Below, piece by piece: positions 25,470-33,664 of a DNA stretch of 40,207 nt (position 1 is the stretch's first letter; each line of letters opens with the position of its first letter). A program made the position numbers and the translations under genes. Under the pieces are notes generated by a model. The model saw only the letters and a list, made by a program, of their open reading frames with translations, was not told where the DNA came from and did not search any database. Origin of the DNA: Bacteroidota bacterium (GTDB lineage Bacteria; Bacteroidota; Bacteroidia; Chitinophagales; Chitinophagaceae); contig JAKQEA010000060.1 in NCBI GenBank assembly GCA_029558715.1, forward strand, positions 1-40,207. Reading direction: 5' to 3'.

Positions 25470-26312
25470 TTGAAAAAAAGAAATCTTGACGTTGCCGTCA
25501 TTTCAGATCTGCATCTTGGCACCTATGGCTGCCATGCAAAAGAAATTATCAATTACCTGCAAAGTATTTCGCCCCGTCTTCTAGTTCTGAATGGCGATAT
25601 AATTGATGGATGGCAGTTCAGCAAACGGTACTTCCCCCCATCACACCTACAGGTAATAAAAGAGATCATGAATCTTCTTGATAATGGCACAAGAGTAGTA
25701 TACATCACGGGCAATCATGATGAGATGCTTCGCCGCTACAGCGGCATTCAGCTAAGCAATTTTCAGTTGGCAGACAAACTGGTAGTGGAGATCAACGGAA
25801 AAATGACATGGATATTCCACGGTGATGTATTTGACAACACCACCAAAGGCAGCGCCAAGATCATTGCCAAGCTGGGAGGGTTTGGTTATGACTGGCTGAT
25901 ACTCTGCAACCGGTTTATCAACTGGTGGCTGAAAAAATTGGGCCGGCCAAAAATGAGTTTCAGCAAGAAAATAAAAAACAGTGTAAAGAAAGCCGTGAGC
26001 TGGATCGCAGATTTTGAACAAACAGCAGCAGAACTGGCCATTGAAAAAGGATATGATTATGTTATCTGCGGTCATATACACCAGCCGCAAAAGAAATTAA
26101 TAGAAACAAAAAATGGGGCTGTAACCTATTTAAATAGCGGCGACTGGATCGAAAACCTCACTTCGCTTGAGTTCGCAAATAATGAATGGACTATCTATCA
26201 CTATGATGAAAAAGAATTTGCAGGGGCCAATGTGATACCAATGAATAAAAAGATTCCGGCCCTGAGTGTGGTTACAGATGAGATCGGTCTCTTTATTAAT
26301 TCGCTTCAGTAA
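25470..26312 (+). CDS. LpxH-like UDP-2,3-diacylglucosamine diphosphatase family metallophosphoesterase
   Basis: Calcineurin-like two-metal phosphoesterase, 280 residues. Motifs in order are DLHLG (13-17), GDIIDGW (42-48), TGNHDE, HGDVFD and GHIHQP. Family members include LpxH, which makes lipid X in lipid A synthesis, but this group is often broader, and the adjoining glycosyltransferase suggests a role in a membrane glycolipid. The start is a TTG at 25470, giving MKKRNLDVAVISDLHLG. No ATG exists upstream in frame, and the family usually begins just here. It is followed 11 bases later by the glycosyltransferase gene. Confidence 0.85.
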   Translation: MKKRNLDVAVISDLHLGTYGCHAKEIINYLQSISPRLLVLNGDIIDGWQFSKRYFPPSHLQVIKEIMNLLDNGTRVVYITGNHDEMLRRYSGIQLSNFQLADKLVVEINGKMTWIFHGDVFDNTTKGSAKIIAKLGGFGYDWLILCNRFINWWLKKLGRPKMSFSKKIKNSVKKAVSWIADFEQTAAELAIEKGYDYVICGHIHQPQKKLIETKNGAVTYLNSGDWIENLTSLEFANNEWTIYHYDEKEFAGANVIPMNKKIPALSVVTDEIGLFINSLQ

Positions 26313-26323
26313 TAAAATACAAA

Positions 26324-27349
26324 ATGAAAATACTCTATGCAGTCCAGGCTACCGGTAATGGGCATATCAGCCGGGCAATGACCTTACTCCCGTACTTGCA
26401 GGAATATGGAATGGTTGACATTTTTCTAAGCGGAGATAACAGTAATCTTCAACTGGATGCCCCGGTAAAATACCGCAGCAAAGGCATCAGCCTTTATTAT
26501 AATTGTAAAGGCGGGCTTGATTACTGGCAGATGATTAAGAAAATCCAACCATTAAGAGTAAAACAAGAGATCCGGGATCTGCCGGTAGAAAAATATGATC
26601 TCATTCTGAATGACTTTGATTACATCACATCAGCAGCCTGTGCCCGAAAAAAGATACCCTCTGTTCATTTTGGCCACCAGGCAAGCTTCCAGTCGCCGCA
26701 TACTCCCCGGCCCGGTAAAAGGAGTATTACCGGTGAGTACCTGCTTAAACAATACATAAAAGCAACATATCATACAGGGCTGCATTTTGAAAGTTATGAT
26801 GACTTTATATTTGGCCCGGTTATAAAAAATGAAATACTGTCTGCAGAACCATCAAGTGGTAATCATATTACTGTTTACCTTCCTTCTTACTGCGAACCAC
26901 AGCTGAAATCAATTTTTCAGACTTTCCCTGGTATTCAGTTTGAAATTTTCTCAAAAGAAACAAAGGCATTAAGAAAAGAAAAAAATATAAGCTTTATTCC
27001 AGTTGACAAATCACTCTTTAATAAAAGCCTTATTTCCTGCACCGGTATTATCTGCGGTGCCGGCTTTGAAACTCCTGCCGAAGCATTACAGCTTGGCAAA
27101 AAGATAATGGCCATCCCCATTGTGGGACAATATGAGCAGGAATGTAATAGTGCCGCCCTTGCAAAACTGGGTGTTACCTGCCTGCCAACAATTGATAAAA
27201 ATTTCGCTTCCCATTTGAATAACTGGATGGAAAGTTCATTTGTTATTAAAAAAGACTATTCTAATAGTATCGGCCAATCCCTTGACTATGTCTTTTCCCT
27301 TCCCCTTTCACACCAGGAAGAAGAAATACTGGTGAAAGAAATTTATTAA
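26324..27349 (+). CDS. Glycosyltransferase, GT-B fold (MurG/Glyco_tran_28-like)
   Basis: A 341-residue protein that probably transfers a sugar from a nucleotide donor to a lipid or other acceptor at the inner membrane. The N-terminus MKILYAVQATGNGHISRA has the GxGH loop of the MurG-like group. The C-terminal half has GIICGAGFETPAEALQ, the donor-binding GGxGT/S-xxEAL-like segment, and PIVGQYEQ, where related enzymes bind the nucleotide sugar. It lies 11 bases after the LpxH-like gene and probably forms a two-gene operon with it. Confidence 0.8.
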   Translation: MKILYAVQATGNGHISRAMTLLPYLQEYGMVDIFLSGDNSNLQLDAPVKYRSKGISLYYNCKGGLDYWQMIKKIQPLRVKQEIRDLPVEKYDLILNDFDYITSAACARKKIPSVHFGHQASFQSPHTPRPGKRSITGEYLLKQYIKATYHTGLHFESYDDFIFGPVIKNEILSAEPSSGNHITVYLPSYCEPQLKSIFQTFPGIQFEIFSKETKALRKEKNISFIPVDKSLFNKSLISCTGIICGAGFETPAEALQLGKKIMAIPIVGQYEQECNSAALAKLGVTCLPTIDKNFASHLNNWMESSFVIKKDYSNSIGQSLDYVFSLPLSHQEEEILVKEIY

Positions 27350-27366
27350 CCTTAAGTCTGCAGAAT

Positions 27367-27400
27367 AAAAAACCACCCTGTACAAAACGTACCAGGGTGG
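27367..27400 (-). terminator. Intrinsic terminator facing left
   Basis: Minus strand: CCACCCTG pairs with CAGGGTGG, extended by three more pairs past a bulged C, with a loop of about five bases and then six T. There is no T run on the plus side, so it does not serve the glycosyltransferase gene well. Confidence 0.75.
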
Positions 27401-27465
27401 CAACTGCATGAGAATTTTCCACCGGCGATCCTTACTAACGCCATTTGTAACCGGACTAAGAACTG
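27367..27465 (-). ncRNA. Candidate small RNA on the minus strand
   Basis: A strong intrinsic terminator faces left at 27367-27400, yet no minus-strand gene lies directly upstream of it. The DNA between it and a -7-like box (TAAATTTT, minus strand, 27470-27477) would give a transcript of about 100 bases. It contains a GGCG/CGCC stem with an 11-base loop and nearby paired CCGG words. I do not recognise it as SRP RNA, 6S or tmRNA. Existence is inferred from terminator orientation. Confidence 0.35.
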
Positions 27466-27617
27466 CTGTAAAATTTATCCTTCATTATTACCGGGTTATT
27501 ATGGCAGCATTAATTAATAATTATTAATAAAAAGATCAATTAAGGGTAATTATTGAGAAATGAAAAATTTAATATTACCTTATTGTTAAGTTTTTGTAGC
27601 TTTATACAGAAGCCTGT

Positions 27618-28820
27618 ATGAAAACAAAGCTTTATATATTATCAATCTTGTTGTCTGCCTGCCTGGCATCATCATCCCATGCCCGGCAGACGGAATCTTC
27701 TATCAGTTTCGATTTTTATGGGGAACCGGTAACCCTCCCCTTCAATCAGTCCCTATTTGTCGACTTTACTGCTCCCTTATCCGAAAGATCATTACAGGAA
27801 TATTACCAGGCTATCAGGTCTAAAGATTACAGTCCAGTAATTACCGCATTGAAGGAGTATAAAGAACTGTTCCGGCTGGATGACTGGCTCTATTACCAGC
27901 TGATCCGGAAAACGGCCCAGCATATTAGTCCCAAAGCTGATAATTATCACCGCTATACATTATATAAATGGTTTCTGCTCACCAGTTCAGGATATGATGC
28001 GATACTGAGTATAAAAGCCGACAGGATATTATTTTATGTACAAACAGATGAGAACATCTATAATATACCAGGCCGCCTGCGTAATGGCAAACAGTATATA
28101 TGCCTGAACTATCATGACTACGGTTTTATCAATTTTGAAAAAGAAGTTTTTACGGAAGTGATAATGCCAGTACCTGGGGCCGTTAAAGGGTTTTCCTACA
28201 AAGTGACACACCTGCCCGATTTTAAAAAAGAAGATTACCAGGAAAAAGAGATCAGCTTTAACTATAACGAACTGGATTATCATTTCAAACTAAGGCTGAA
28301 CCCGCAGATAAAAACAATTTTTGCCAACTACCCGGTGGTGGACTATGAATCTTACTTTAATATTCCACTGAGTAAGGAAACCTATAGCTCGCTGATCCCC
28401 GAGCTGAAAAAACATGTCAAAAGAATGAATCAAAAAAGCGGTATCGATTTCCTGATGCGTTTCACCCGTTATGCTTTTTTGTTTGAACCTGACAGCCGGC
28501 AGTTTGGTAATGAAAAAAGACTGAGCCCGGAACAAACACTGCTGTATGAGCAAAGTGATTGTGATGACCGGGCGGCCTTGTTCTTTTGCCTGGTGAAGGA
28601 AATCTATAACCTGCCGATGATCGTTCTGGCATTTCCCGAGCATGTAACAATTGCCGTAAAATTTGACAAACCAGTCGGCACCTCCGTTATTTATAATGGA
28701 CAAAAATATTCTGTTTGTGAACCTACACCTCAAAAACAGGATTTGAGATTGGGCCAATTATCCCCCAACCTAAACAAGGCAACCTATGAAGTAGCTTACG
28801 CCTATACCCCCCGCAATTAA
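27618..28820 (+). CDS. Lipoprotein with transglutaminase-like Cys-His motif
   Basis: I do not recognise a named family for this 400-residue protein. The N-terminus (residues 3-15) ends in a lipobox-like LSAC at Cys15. Residues 30-280 carry no motif I can name. Near the C-terminus, SDCDDRAALFF (313-323) with Cys315, PEHVTIAVKF (340-349) with His342 and VCEPT with Glu368 are arranged like the Cys-His-Asp triad of the transglutaminase-like superfamily, with Glu in the third place. A papain-like protease or cross-linking role in the envelope is possible. It converges with the small lipoprotein gene, 6 bases apart. Confidence 0.7.
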   Translation: MKTKLYILSILLSACLASSSHARQTESSISFDFYGEPVTLPFNQSLFVDFTAPLSERSLQEYYQAIRSKDYSPVITALKEYKELFRLDDWLYYQLIRKTAQHISPKADNYHRYTLYKWFLLTSSGYDAILSIKADRILFYVQTDENIYNIPGRLRNGKQYICLNYHDYGFINFEKEVFTEVIMPVPGAVKGFSYKVTHLPDFKKEDYQEKEISFNYNELDYHFKLRLNPQIKTIFANYPVVDYESYFNIPLSKETYSSLIPELKKHVKRMNQKSGIDFLMRFTRYAFLFEPDSRQFGNEKRLSPEQTLLYEQSDCDDRAALFFCLVKEIYNLPMIVLAFPEHVTIAVKFDKPVGTSVIYNGQKYSVCEPTPQKQDLRLGQLSPNLNKATYEVAYAYTPRN

Positions 28821-28826
28821 TGCCGT

Positions 28827-29264
28827 TTACTGGCTTACTGCTACCGGTTCTTTTGCATCTTTCTGAAGCTTATCTAGCAACTCTTTCGATTCACTACTCA
28901 TCCTGGTAAAATACTTCACTCCTGTTTTAATAAACGAAAGTGTTTGACAGTCATCGATACGGGAAAAATAAGTTACATACACTGCACCCTTTTCCCCATA
29001 GAAATATATCTTTCCCTGCGAGGTACAGGTATCCTTGCTCTTTATTACTTTGCCATTTACATCAGCAGCGATTACAGATAGTGATTCTTTGTTTTTCAAT
29101 TTTACCATATTAAAAAAACGTGGATTACCCGGTGTATGGTAATACATAATAACGGCACTGTCGCAACTGGCCATTTCAGGTAACATGTTCTTTTTTGCAT
29201 TATCCTTACATGCCACCGTAAGCAGTAAAATAACTATCGTGGCAAAAAGAAATAATCTGTTCAT
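28827..29264 (-). CDS. Small hypothetical lipoprotein
   Basis: A 145-residue protein of unknown function with a clear lipobox ending at Cys19 (LTVAC). The mature part has three further cysteines (in ASCDSA, DTCTSQ and DDCQTL) and a beta-rich composition, ending in a Lys/Glu-rich helix. It lies downstream of the beta-helix lipoprotein gene but beyond a strong terminator, and a -7-like GAAATTTG (minus strand, 29285-29292) precedes it, so it is probably transcribed on its own. Confidence 0.75.
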   Translation of the reverse strand: MNRLFLFATIVILLLTVACKDNAKKNMLPEMASCDSAVIMYYHTPGNPRFFNMVKLKNKESLSVIAADVNGKVIKSKDTCTSQGKIYFYGEKGAVYVTYFSRIDDCQTLSFIKTGVKYFTRMSSESKELLDKLQKDAKEPVAVSQ

Positions 29265-29295
29265 AAATAACTTGTTTTACATCTCAAATTTCAGT

Positions 29296-29324
29296 AAAAA
29301 AAACGTCCTGATAATTCAGGACGT
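29296..29324 (-). terminator. Intrinsic terminator of the TonB receptor/beta-helix operon
   Basis: Minus-strand hairpin with a perfect 9-bp stem (ACGTCCTGA with TCAGGACGT, 4-base loop) followed by eight T. It lies 25 bases after the stop codon of the beta-helix lipoprotein gene. Confidence 0.85.
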
Positions 29325-29348
29325 CTTCAGTTATTCTGTATATAAATA

Positions 29349-30701
29349 TTAATAGGCTTTATTCTGTGGATCCCAGTTTGTCCAGGTAGCTGTCCAATCT
29401 GTAGTTCCCATAGCACCACGATAAGTAGTAGCAGTAAAGAAAGCATTCATACCCGTGAAACTGGTACCGCTTAATGCAGGTGAACCGGTCGCAGGTAAAA
29501 AGTTAGGTGTTGTGGAATAAAAAGGACTTGTTAACTGAGCTGCTGCTGATGTAGCCAGGGTAATACAACCTTCACTTTCTGCCTTTGCCTGAATCTGTGC
29601 TGCGGTGGCAATAGCGGTATTACCGGAGCGGTAAACATTAGCACTGGCATGAACCAGGTTATTCTTGAATTCCGAAATATTATTCACATAGTAATCATTC
29701 AGTGTGCCATCAGATTCCATAGAGAAGCCTGCATCAGGATGTCCGATCAGGATAGAGTTGCGAAGAACAAACTGTGTTCTTCTTCTCCAACGGTTTGAAT
29801 AATTATGATTGGCTGCAGTGCCGGCCGCATCATTTGGTCCTACAAAAGTAAAATTGCTTAATTGTGGTTTTGTAACAGGTGTTGCGTTAGTTCCGCTACC
29901 ATCATTGTCACACTCAATACCATTTCCGGCATCACCGGCATCCACAAAATCAGGCTTCCGCATAGAGATACCAAATTGTATCTTTCCGCTATAACCAAAG
30001 TCAAAATCAAAATCATCATCAGCTGTAGCAAATGCAACCAGGTTTTTGGCATTTACGGTACCACCAAAGAATTCAAATGCATCATCATTTCCAAAAGACA
30101 CCTGTACATTCTCGATAATAGTACCTGAACCAACACCACCACAGGTCAGTCCATTTATTTCAGATCCTGGCTCGGCAGCTATGCCTGCAAATTCAATGCG
30201 TACAAAACGCAGAATACCACTTTCATCCAGCGGATCTGTACCACCATACTGGCGGCCTACACCACCTTCAATAGTGGGTGCCGGGTCAAGCGGACGATTG
30301 GTTGGCGCTTTACCTAATAAGATGATACCGCCCCAGTCACCGGGTGCTCTTGATCCAACAGCCTTTCCGCTGGTGAATACAATCGGGTTATCTTTTGTTC
30401 CGGAAGCGATCAGTTTGGCACCTCTTTCAATGATCAAAGCACCTTTTTCAGTGATATCACTCTGAATAACACAACCAGCTTCAAAAGTAATAGTGGCGCC
30501 TTCCGTTACGTATACATATCCTTTCAATACCCACTTCCCTTTTGCATAAAACTTGCTGGAGGAAATAACCCCGCTGATAACATTACTGGTAGGGTCAGGC
30601 GCAGGAGTAATAACCTCTCCTTCATCAAAATTCACCTTCACACAAGAGGGTGTACTGATAAGCGCCATAAAAGCCAGTGCACCGAAAAGAATCTTCTTCA
30701 T
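29349..30701 (-). CDS. Beta-helix outer-membrane lipoprotein, partner of the TonB receptor
   Basis: Putative surface lipoprotein of 450 residues. The signal segment ends at Cys20 (TPSC, a loose lipobox). The body is built of repeated short strands with Gly/Asn turns, for example VYVTEGATITFEAGCVI, GDWGGIILLGKAP and FGNDDAFEFFGGTVNAKN, the pattern of a right-handed parallel beta-helix. It lies 44 bases after the TonB receptor gene and ends at a strong terminator, so it probably plays the SusD-like part of capturing ligand for that receptor. The Pho-box-like array before the operon suggests the ligand contains phosphorus (inference). Confidence 0.8.
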   Translation of the reverse strand: MKKILFGALAFMALISTPSCVKVNFDEGEVITPAPDPTSNVISGVISSSKFYAKGKWVLKGYVYVTEGATITFEAGCVIQSDITEKGALIIERGAKLIASGTKDNPIVFTSGKAVGSRAPGDWGGIILLGKAPTNRPLDPAPTIEGGVGRQYGGTDPLDESGILRFVRIEFAGIAAEPGSEINGLTCGGVGSGTIIENVQVSFGNDDAFEFFGGTVNAKNLVAFATADDDFDFDFGYSGKIQFGISMRKPDFVDAGDAGNGIECDNDGSGTNATPVTKPQLSNFTFVGPNDAAGTAANHNYSNRWRRRTQFVLRNSILIGHPDAGFSMESDGTLNDYYVNNISEFKNNLVHASANVYRSGNTAIATAAQIQAKAESEGCITLATSAAAQLTSPFYSTTPNFLPATGSPALSGTSFTGMNAFFTATTYRGAMGTTDWTATWTNWDPQNKAY

Positions 30702-30745
30702 ATAATTTTTGTTTTGTGTTTTTGTTTTAGTTATTTATAGTAGGT

Positions 30746-33562
30746 TTATTTTTTTCCAACATTGAAATCATAGGTGAAACCAATGGAGATGGTTGAACCC
30801 GGTGTATAGGAGTAGAACAATCTGTCGTTACCACCGCTGTATGCTTTTTTGCTGTCCACATTTTCATAGAAATAATAAGCGGGGTTCAGGATATCTGCCC
30901 AGGTCAATTTCAACTCACCCCTGTCTTTGAATATTTTTTTGGCTATCTGGAGATCTACCTGGTCACGGGGCCTTTCATATACGTCCGGGAAACCTAAGTC
31001 ATCTATTCCAACCAGCGCCAGCCGCTGACCGATCCTGTTGTACAGTAACGAACCATTCCATCCACCCTTCTTACTGTTATACTGTAACCCAACATTAGCC
31101 AGGTAAGGAGACTGTCCCTGTAAAGGACGATTAGAGGTAGTAGCACTGCCGGTTCCTGAGGTAGAAGCCAGTGTGACCTTTGAATAGATATAGGTAAGGT
31201 TGATAAAAGCGCTGAAGTTCTCCAATGATTTATCCAGGAAATCAAGGTTTTTTCTCACTTCAAATTCGGCGCCGATTGAATAAGCCTTATCGGCATTGGT
31301 ATACTCATAGTTACGTCTGTCCAGTACACTCGAAGGATTCAAACGTAATTCAATCGGGTCATCAAAATTTTTGTAAAAAGCGCCAATGGTGATTGCTTCA
31401 CCACCTTTGGGGTAAAACTCATATCGAACATCTCCGTTGAGAATGGAAGACCTTTTCAGATCCGGGTTTCCGTTTACTGCATAGTTCACTTCGTAATCAA
31501 AGAAAGAGAAAGGTGCGATCTCTCTGAATTCCGGCCTTGCAACTGTGCGGCTACCTGCTACCCGTATACTGTGTTTATTATTGGGAGAAAGTGTAAAGTT
31601 GAAAGAAGGAAGCACATCCCATTTTTCTGTATTTACTACTATTCTTTTAGCAGTAACATCTCTTGTGGTAAGAAACTGCTGGAAGTTTTCCACTCTTACA
31701 CCCCATACCAGGCGTACCTGCTCTCCAAACTTATTATCAAACATGCCATACATACCATTCAGTACAGACACACCAAAATATTTATCCTGGTTATTGGTGA
31801 AATCGAGGATCTTGAATCCATCCAATGCTATATTGTCTTGGGCAAATATCTGGTTGTAAGGAAGCAGGTTCTTGGTTGCGTCAAACTGCGACACATTCGC
31901 CGGCTCATAGCGGAAGATGCGGCTGCGGAAATCACGGATACGGATTAATGTTGACCCGCCGGCCTTGAATGTTTGCTTTTGCTTATTGAAAACAAATGGA
32001 ATAGTCAGGCTTCCGGTAGCACCATAGCTATAATCTTTCAGGTCGCTGAAAAAGCGACGGGTATCGTCATCGTTAAATTCAAAAGGATCATTGGTTCCTT
32101 TTCCACGGAAATAAGCCGATGTGCGCAAATCTGGCTGCGACTTCCAGTTATAAGCAAAATTGCCATTCCACATCAGTTTGATACCGCTAGTGGTCAGTTG
32201 GTGGTTACCTTCAATCTGGCCGCTGTATAATGAACGCTGGTTCAATACAGAAGAACGGAAATTAATATCCTGGAGACGGTCATTACTAACACCACCACGG
32301 GTATAATAATTATCTTCAAACAGCTGGTTAAATAGATTCTTGAAAGAAATCTTATGCCTTCCTTTTACATAAGAGATATTGGCAAGAGCACCAACATTTA
32401 CACTATACCTGTTCTGTTCATCAAATAACTGCACCAGTACATCCCCATCATCTTCATGTAATCTTCTTTCCACATCATATTTCAGCATGCTGTTACGGTA
32501 CTGTACAGATAAAATATTACCCAACGAACCGCCATTTTTAAACTTCTTACTGCTTCCCCATGTCAGGCTATACGTTTGAGTGGGTAGCGCTGTAGTGTTT
32601 TTCTCACTATATACATCATTATTAAACAGCTTGCTGTATTCAATCTGCTGCTGAATACCGGTAGTAGTACCTCCCAGAGCCCTGTAAGCCTGTGCTGAAG
32701 TGGGAAAACCTTTGGGCAATCCCCTTGTTCTGTCATCAAAACCTAGCCAGTCATTTGCATTCCTTTCATTGCTGATAAAATCCTGGAACACGGATTGAGT
32801 ATTGAAGCCCCAGCTTACGCCTACACTAAGCAGATCCCTGGTGGGCACGTCTTTAGTATTTATTTGTATCAACCCGCCTGCGAATTCACCCGGCAGTTCT
32901 GGAGTAGCTGTTTTATTAATGATAATATTATCTATAAGTGTGGAAGGGATCACATCAAAAGAGAAGGCTTTTTTATCAGGCTCTGTACTTGGCAACTGCG
33001 CATTGTTGATCAAAGCAGAGTTATACCGGTCACTTAAGCCACGGACTATTACAAATTTGTTATCCTGTATACTGGCACCGCTTACTCTTTTTAATACTTC
33101 CCCTGTATTCTTATCAGGTGTACGGCGGATAAAGTCTGCAGCAAGGCCACTGGAAAGAGCTGTATTACTTCTTTGAAAAGTCAGAAGAGCAGTCGTATTC
33201 TCCTGCCTTCTGGATGATGTTCTGATAGTCACTCCTTCCAGACTTGATTTATCCTGTAATACAATCTCCAGGTAATTATCCTGGTTGGCCGTTACATCCA
33301 CATCAGTAATCTCTTTGGTCTGGTATCCAACGTTCGAAACTGTTATGGTGTATTTCTTTCCTGCTTCAAGAGTTACATAAAATTTACCTTCTACGTCAGC
33401 CTGTACTTGTTTTCCGGCACCGCTGATAACAATGGTAGCTCCCTGCAGCGGTTCATTTTTTGCGTTAACAACTTTACCCGTAAGTTTTATCGATTGGGCA
33501 TGCAGAGAAACAAAAGCAGTAAGCAACAATACACTTAACAATAATCGCAGCCTGAAATACAT
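30746..33562 (-). CDS. TonB-dependent outer-membrane receptor (non-SusC type)
   Basis: Receptor of 938 residues: signal peptide (to about Ala22, LHAQ), carboxypeptidase-regulatory-like domain (25-102), plug with FVIVRGLSDRYNSALIN and FAGGLIQINTKDVP, then an outer-membrane barrel ending in YDFNVGKK. It lacks the SusC signature and has no SusD. A beta-helix lipoprotein gene follows instead. The promoter carries six in-phase 11-bp repeats, so strong control by the PhoB-like regulator is likely. Ligand unknown; a phosphorus compound or bound phosphate is the best guess from context. Confidence 0.9.
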   Translation of the reverse strand: MYFRLRLLLSVLLLTAFVSLHAQSIKLTGKVVNAKNEPLQGATIVISGAGKQVQADVEGKFYVTLEAGKKYTITVSNVGYQTKEITDVDVTANQDNYLEIVLQDKSSLEGVTIRTSSRRQENTTALLTFQRSNTALSSGLAADFIRRTPDKNTGEVLKRVSGASIQDNKFVIVRGLSDRYNSALINNAQLPSTEPDKKAFSFDVIPSTLIDNIIINKTATPELPGEFAGGLIQINTKDVPTRDLLSVGVSWGFNTQSVFQDFISNERNANDWLGFDDRTRGLPKGFPTSAQAYRALGGTTTGIQQQIEYSKLFNNDVYSEKNTTALPTQTYSLTWGSSKKFKNGGSLGNILSVQYRNSMLKYDVERRLHEDDGDVLVQLFDEQNRYSVNVGALANISYVKGRHKISFKNLFNQLFEDNYYTRGGVSNDRLQDINFRSSVLNQRSLYSGQIEGNHQLTTSGIKLMWNGNFAYNWKSQPDLRTSAYFRGKGTNDPFEFNDDDTRRFFSDLKDYSYGATGSLTIPFVFNKQKQTFKAGGSTLIRIRDFRSRIFRYEPANVSQFDATKNLLPYNQIFAQDNIALDGFKILDFTNNQDKYFGVSVLNGMYGMFDNKFGEQVRLVWGVRVENFQQFLTTRDVTAKRIVVNTEKWDVLPSFNFTLSPNNKHSIRVAGSRTVARPEFREIAPFSFFDYEVNYAVNGNPDLKRSSILNGDVRYEFYPKGGEAITIGAFYKNFDDPIELRLNPSSVLDRRNYEYTNADKAYSIGAEFEVRKNLDFLDKSLENFSAFINLTYIYSKVTLASTSGTGSATTSNRPLQGQSPYLANVGLQYNSKKGGWNGSLLYNRIGQRLALVGIDDLGFPDVYERPRDQVDLQIAKKIFKDRGELKLTWADILNPAYYFYENVDSKKAYSGGNDRLFYSYTPGSTISIGFTYDFNVGKK

Positions 33563-33578
33563 ACTTGGTGATTTGCGG

Positions 33579-33656
33579 CAAAGGTGTGCCCGCTACATTA
33601 CTGGTATGTTACCTCCATATTAACCAATTATGATGGCAATGTTACCGGAATGTTAA
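33579..33656 (-). promoter_or_regulatory. Candidate Pho-box array and promoter of the TonB receptor operon
   Basis: Six minus-strand 7-bp units follow each other at an exact 11-bp period: TTAACAT (33650-33656), GTAACAT (33639-33645), ATCATAA (33628-33634), TTAATAT (33617-33623), GTAACAT (33606-33612) and GTAATGT (33595-33601). Eight bases later comes CACCTTTG (33579-33586), one mismatch from TAnnTTTG, 16 bases before the start codon. Tandem 7-bp sites with 4-bp spacers are the binding mode of PhoB-type regulators. Confidence 0.65.
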
Positions 33657-33664
33657 GTGCAGTT

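Noticed and set aside
27367-27400. Terminator for the glycosyltransferase gene
   Set aside because: The T run is only on the minus strand; on the plus strand the hairpin is followed by mixed sequence.
28290-28757. 155-codon open frame on the minus strand
   Set aside because: It is opposite the Cys-His region of the lipoprotein gene at 27618-28820, which has a signal sequence and plausible motifs.
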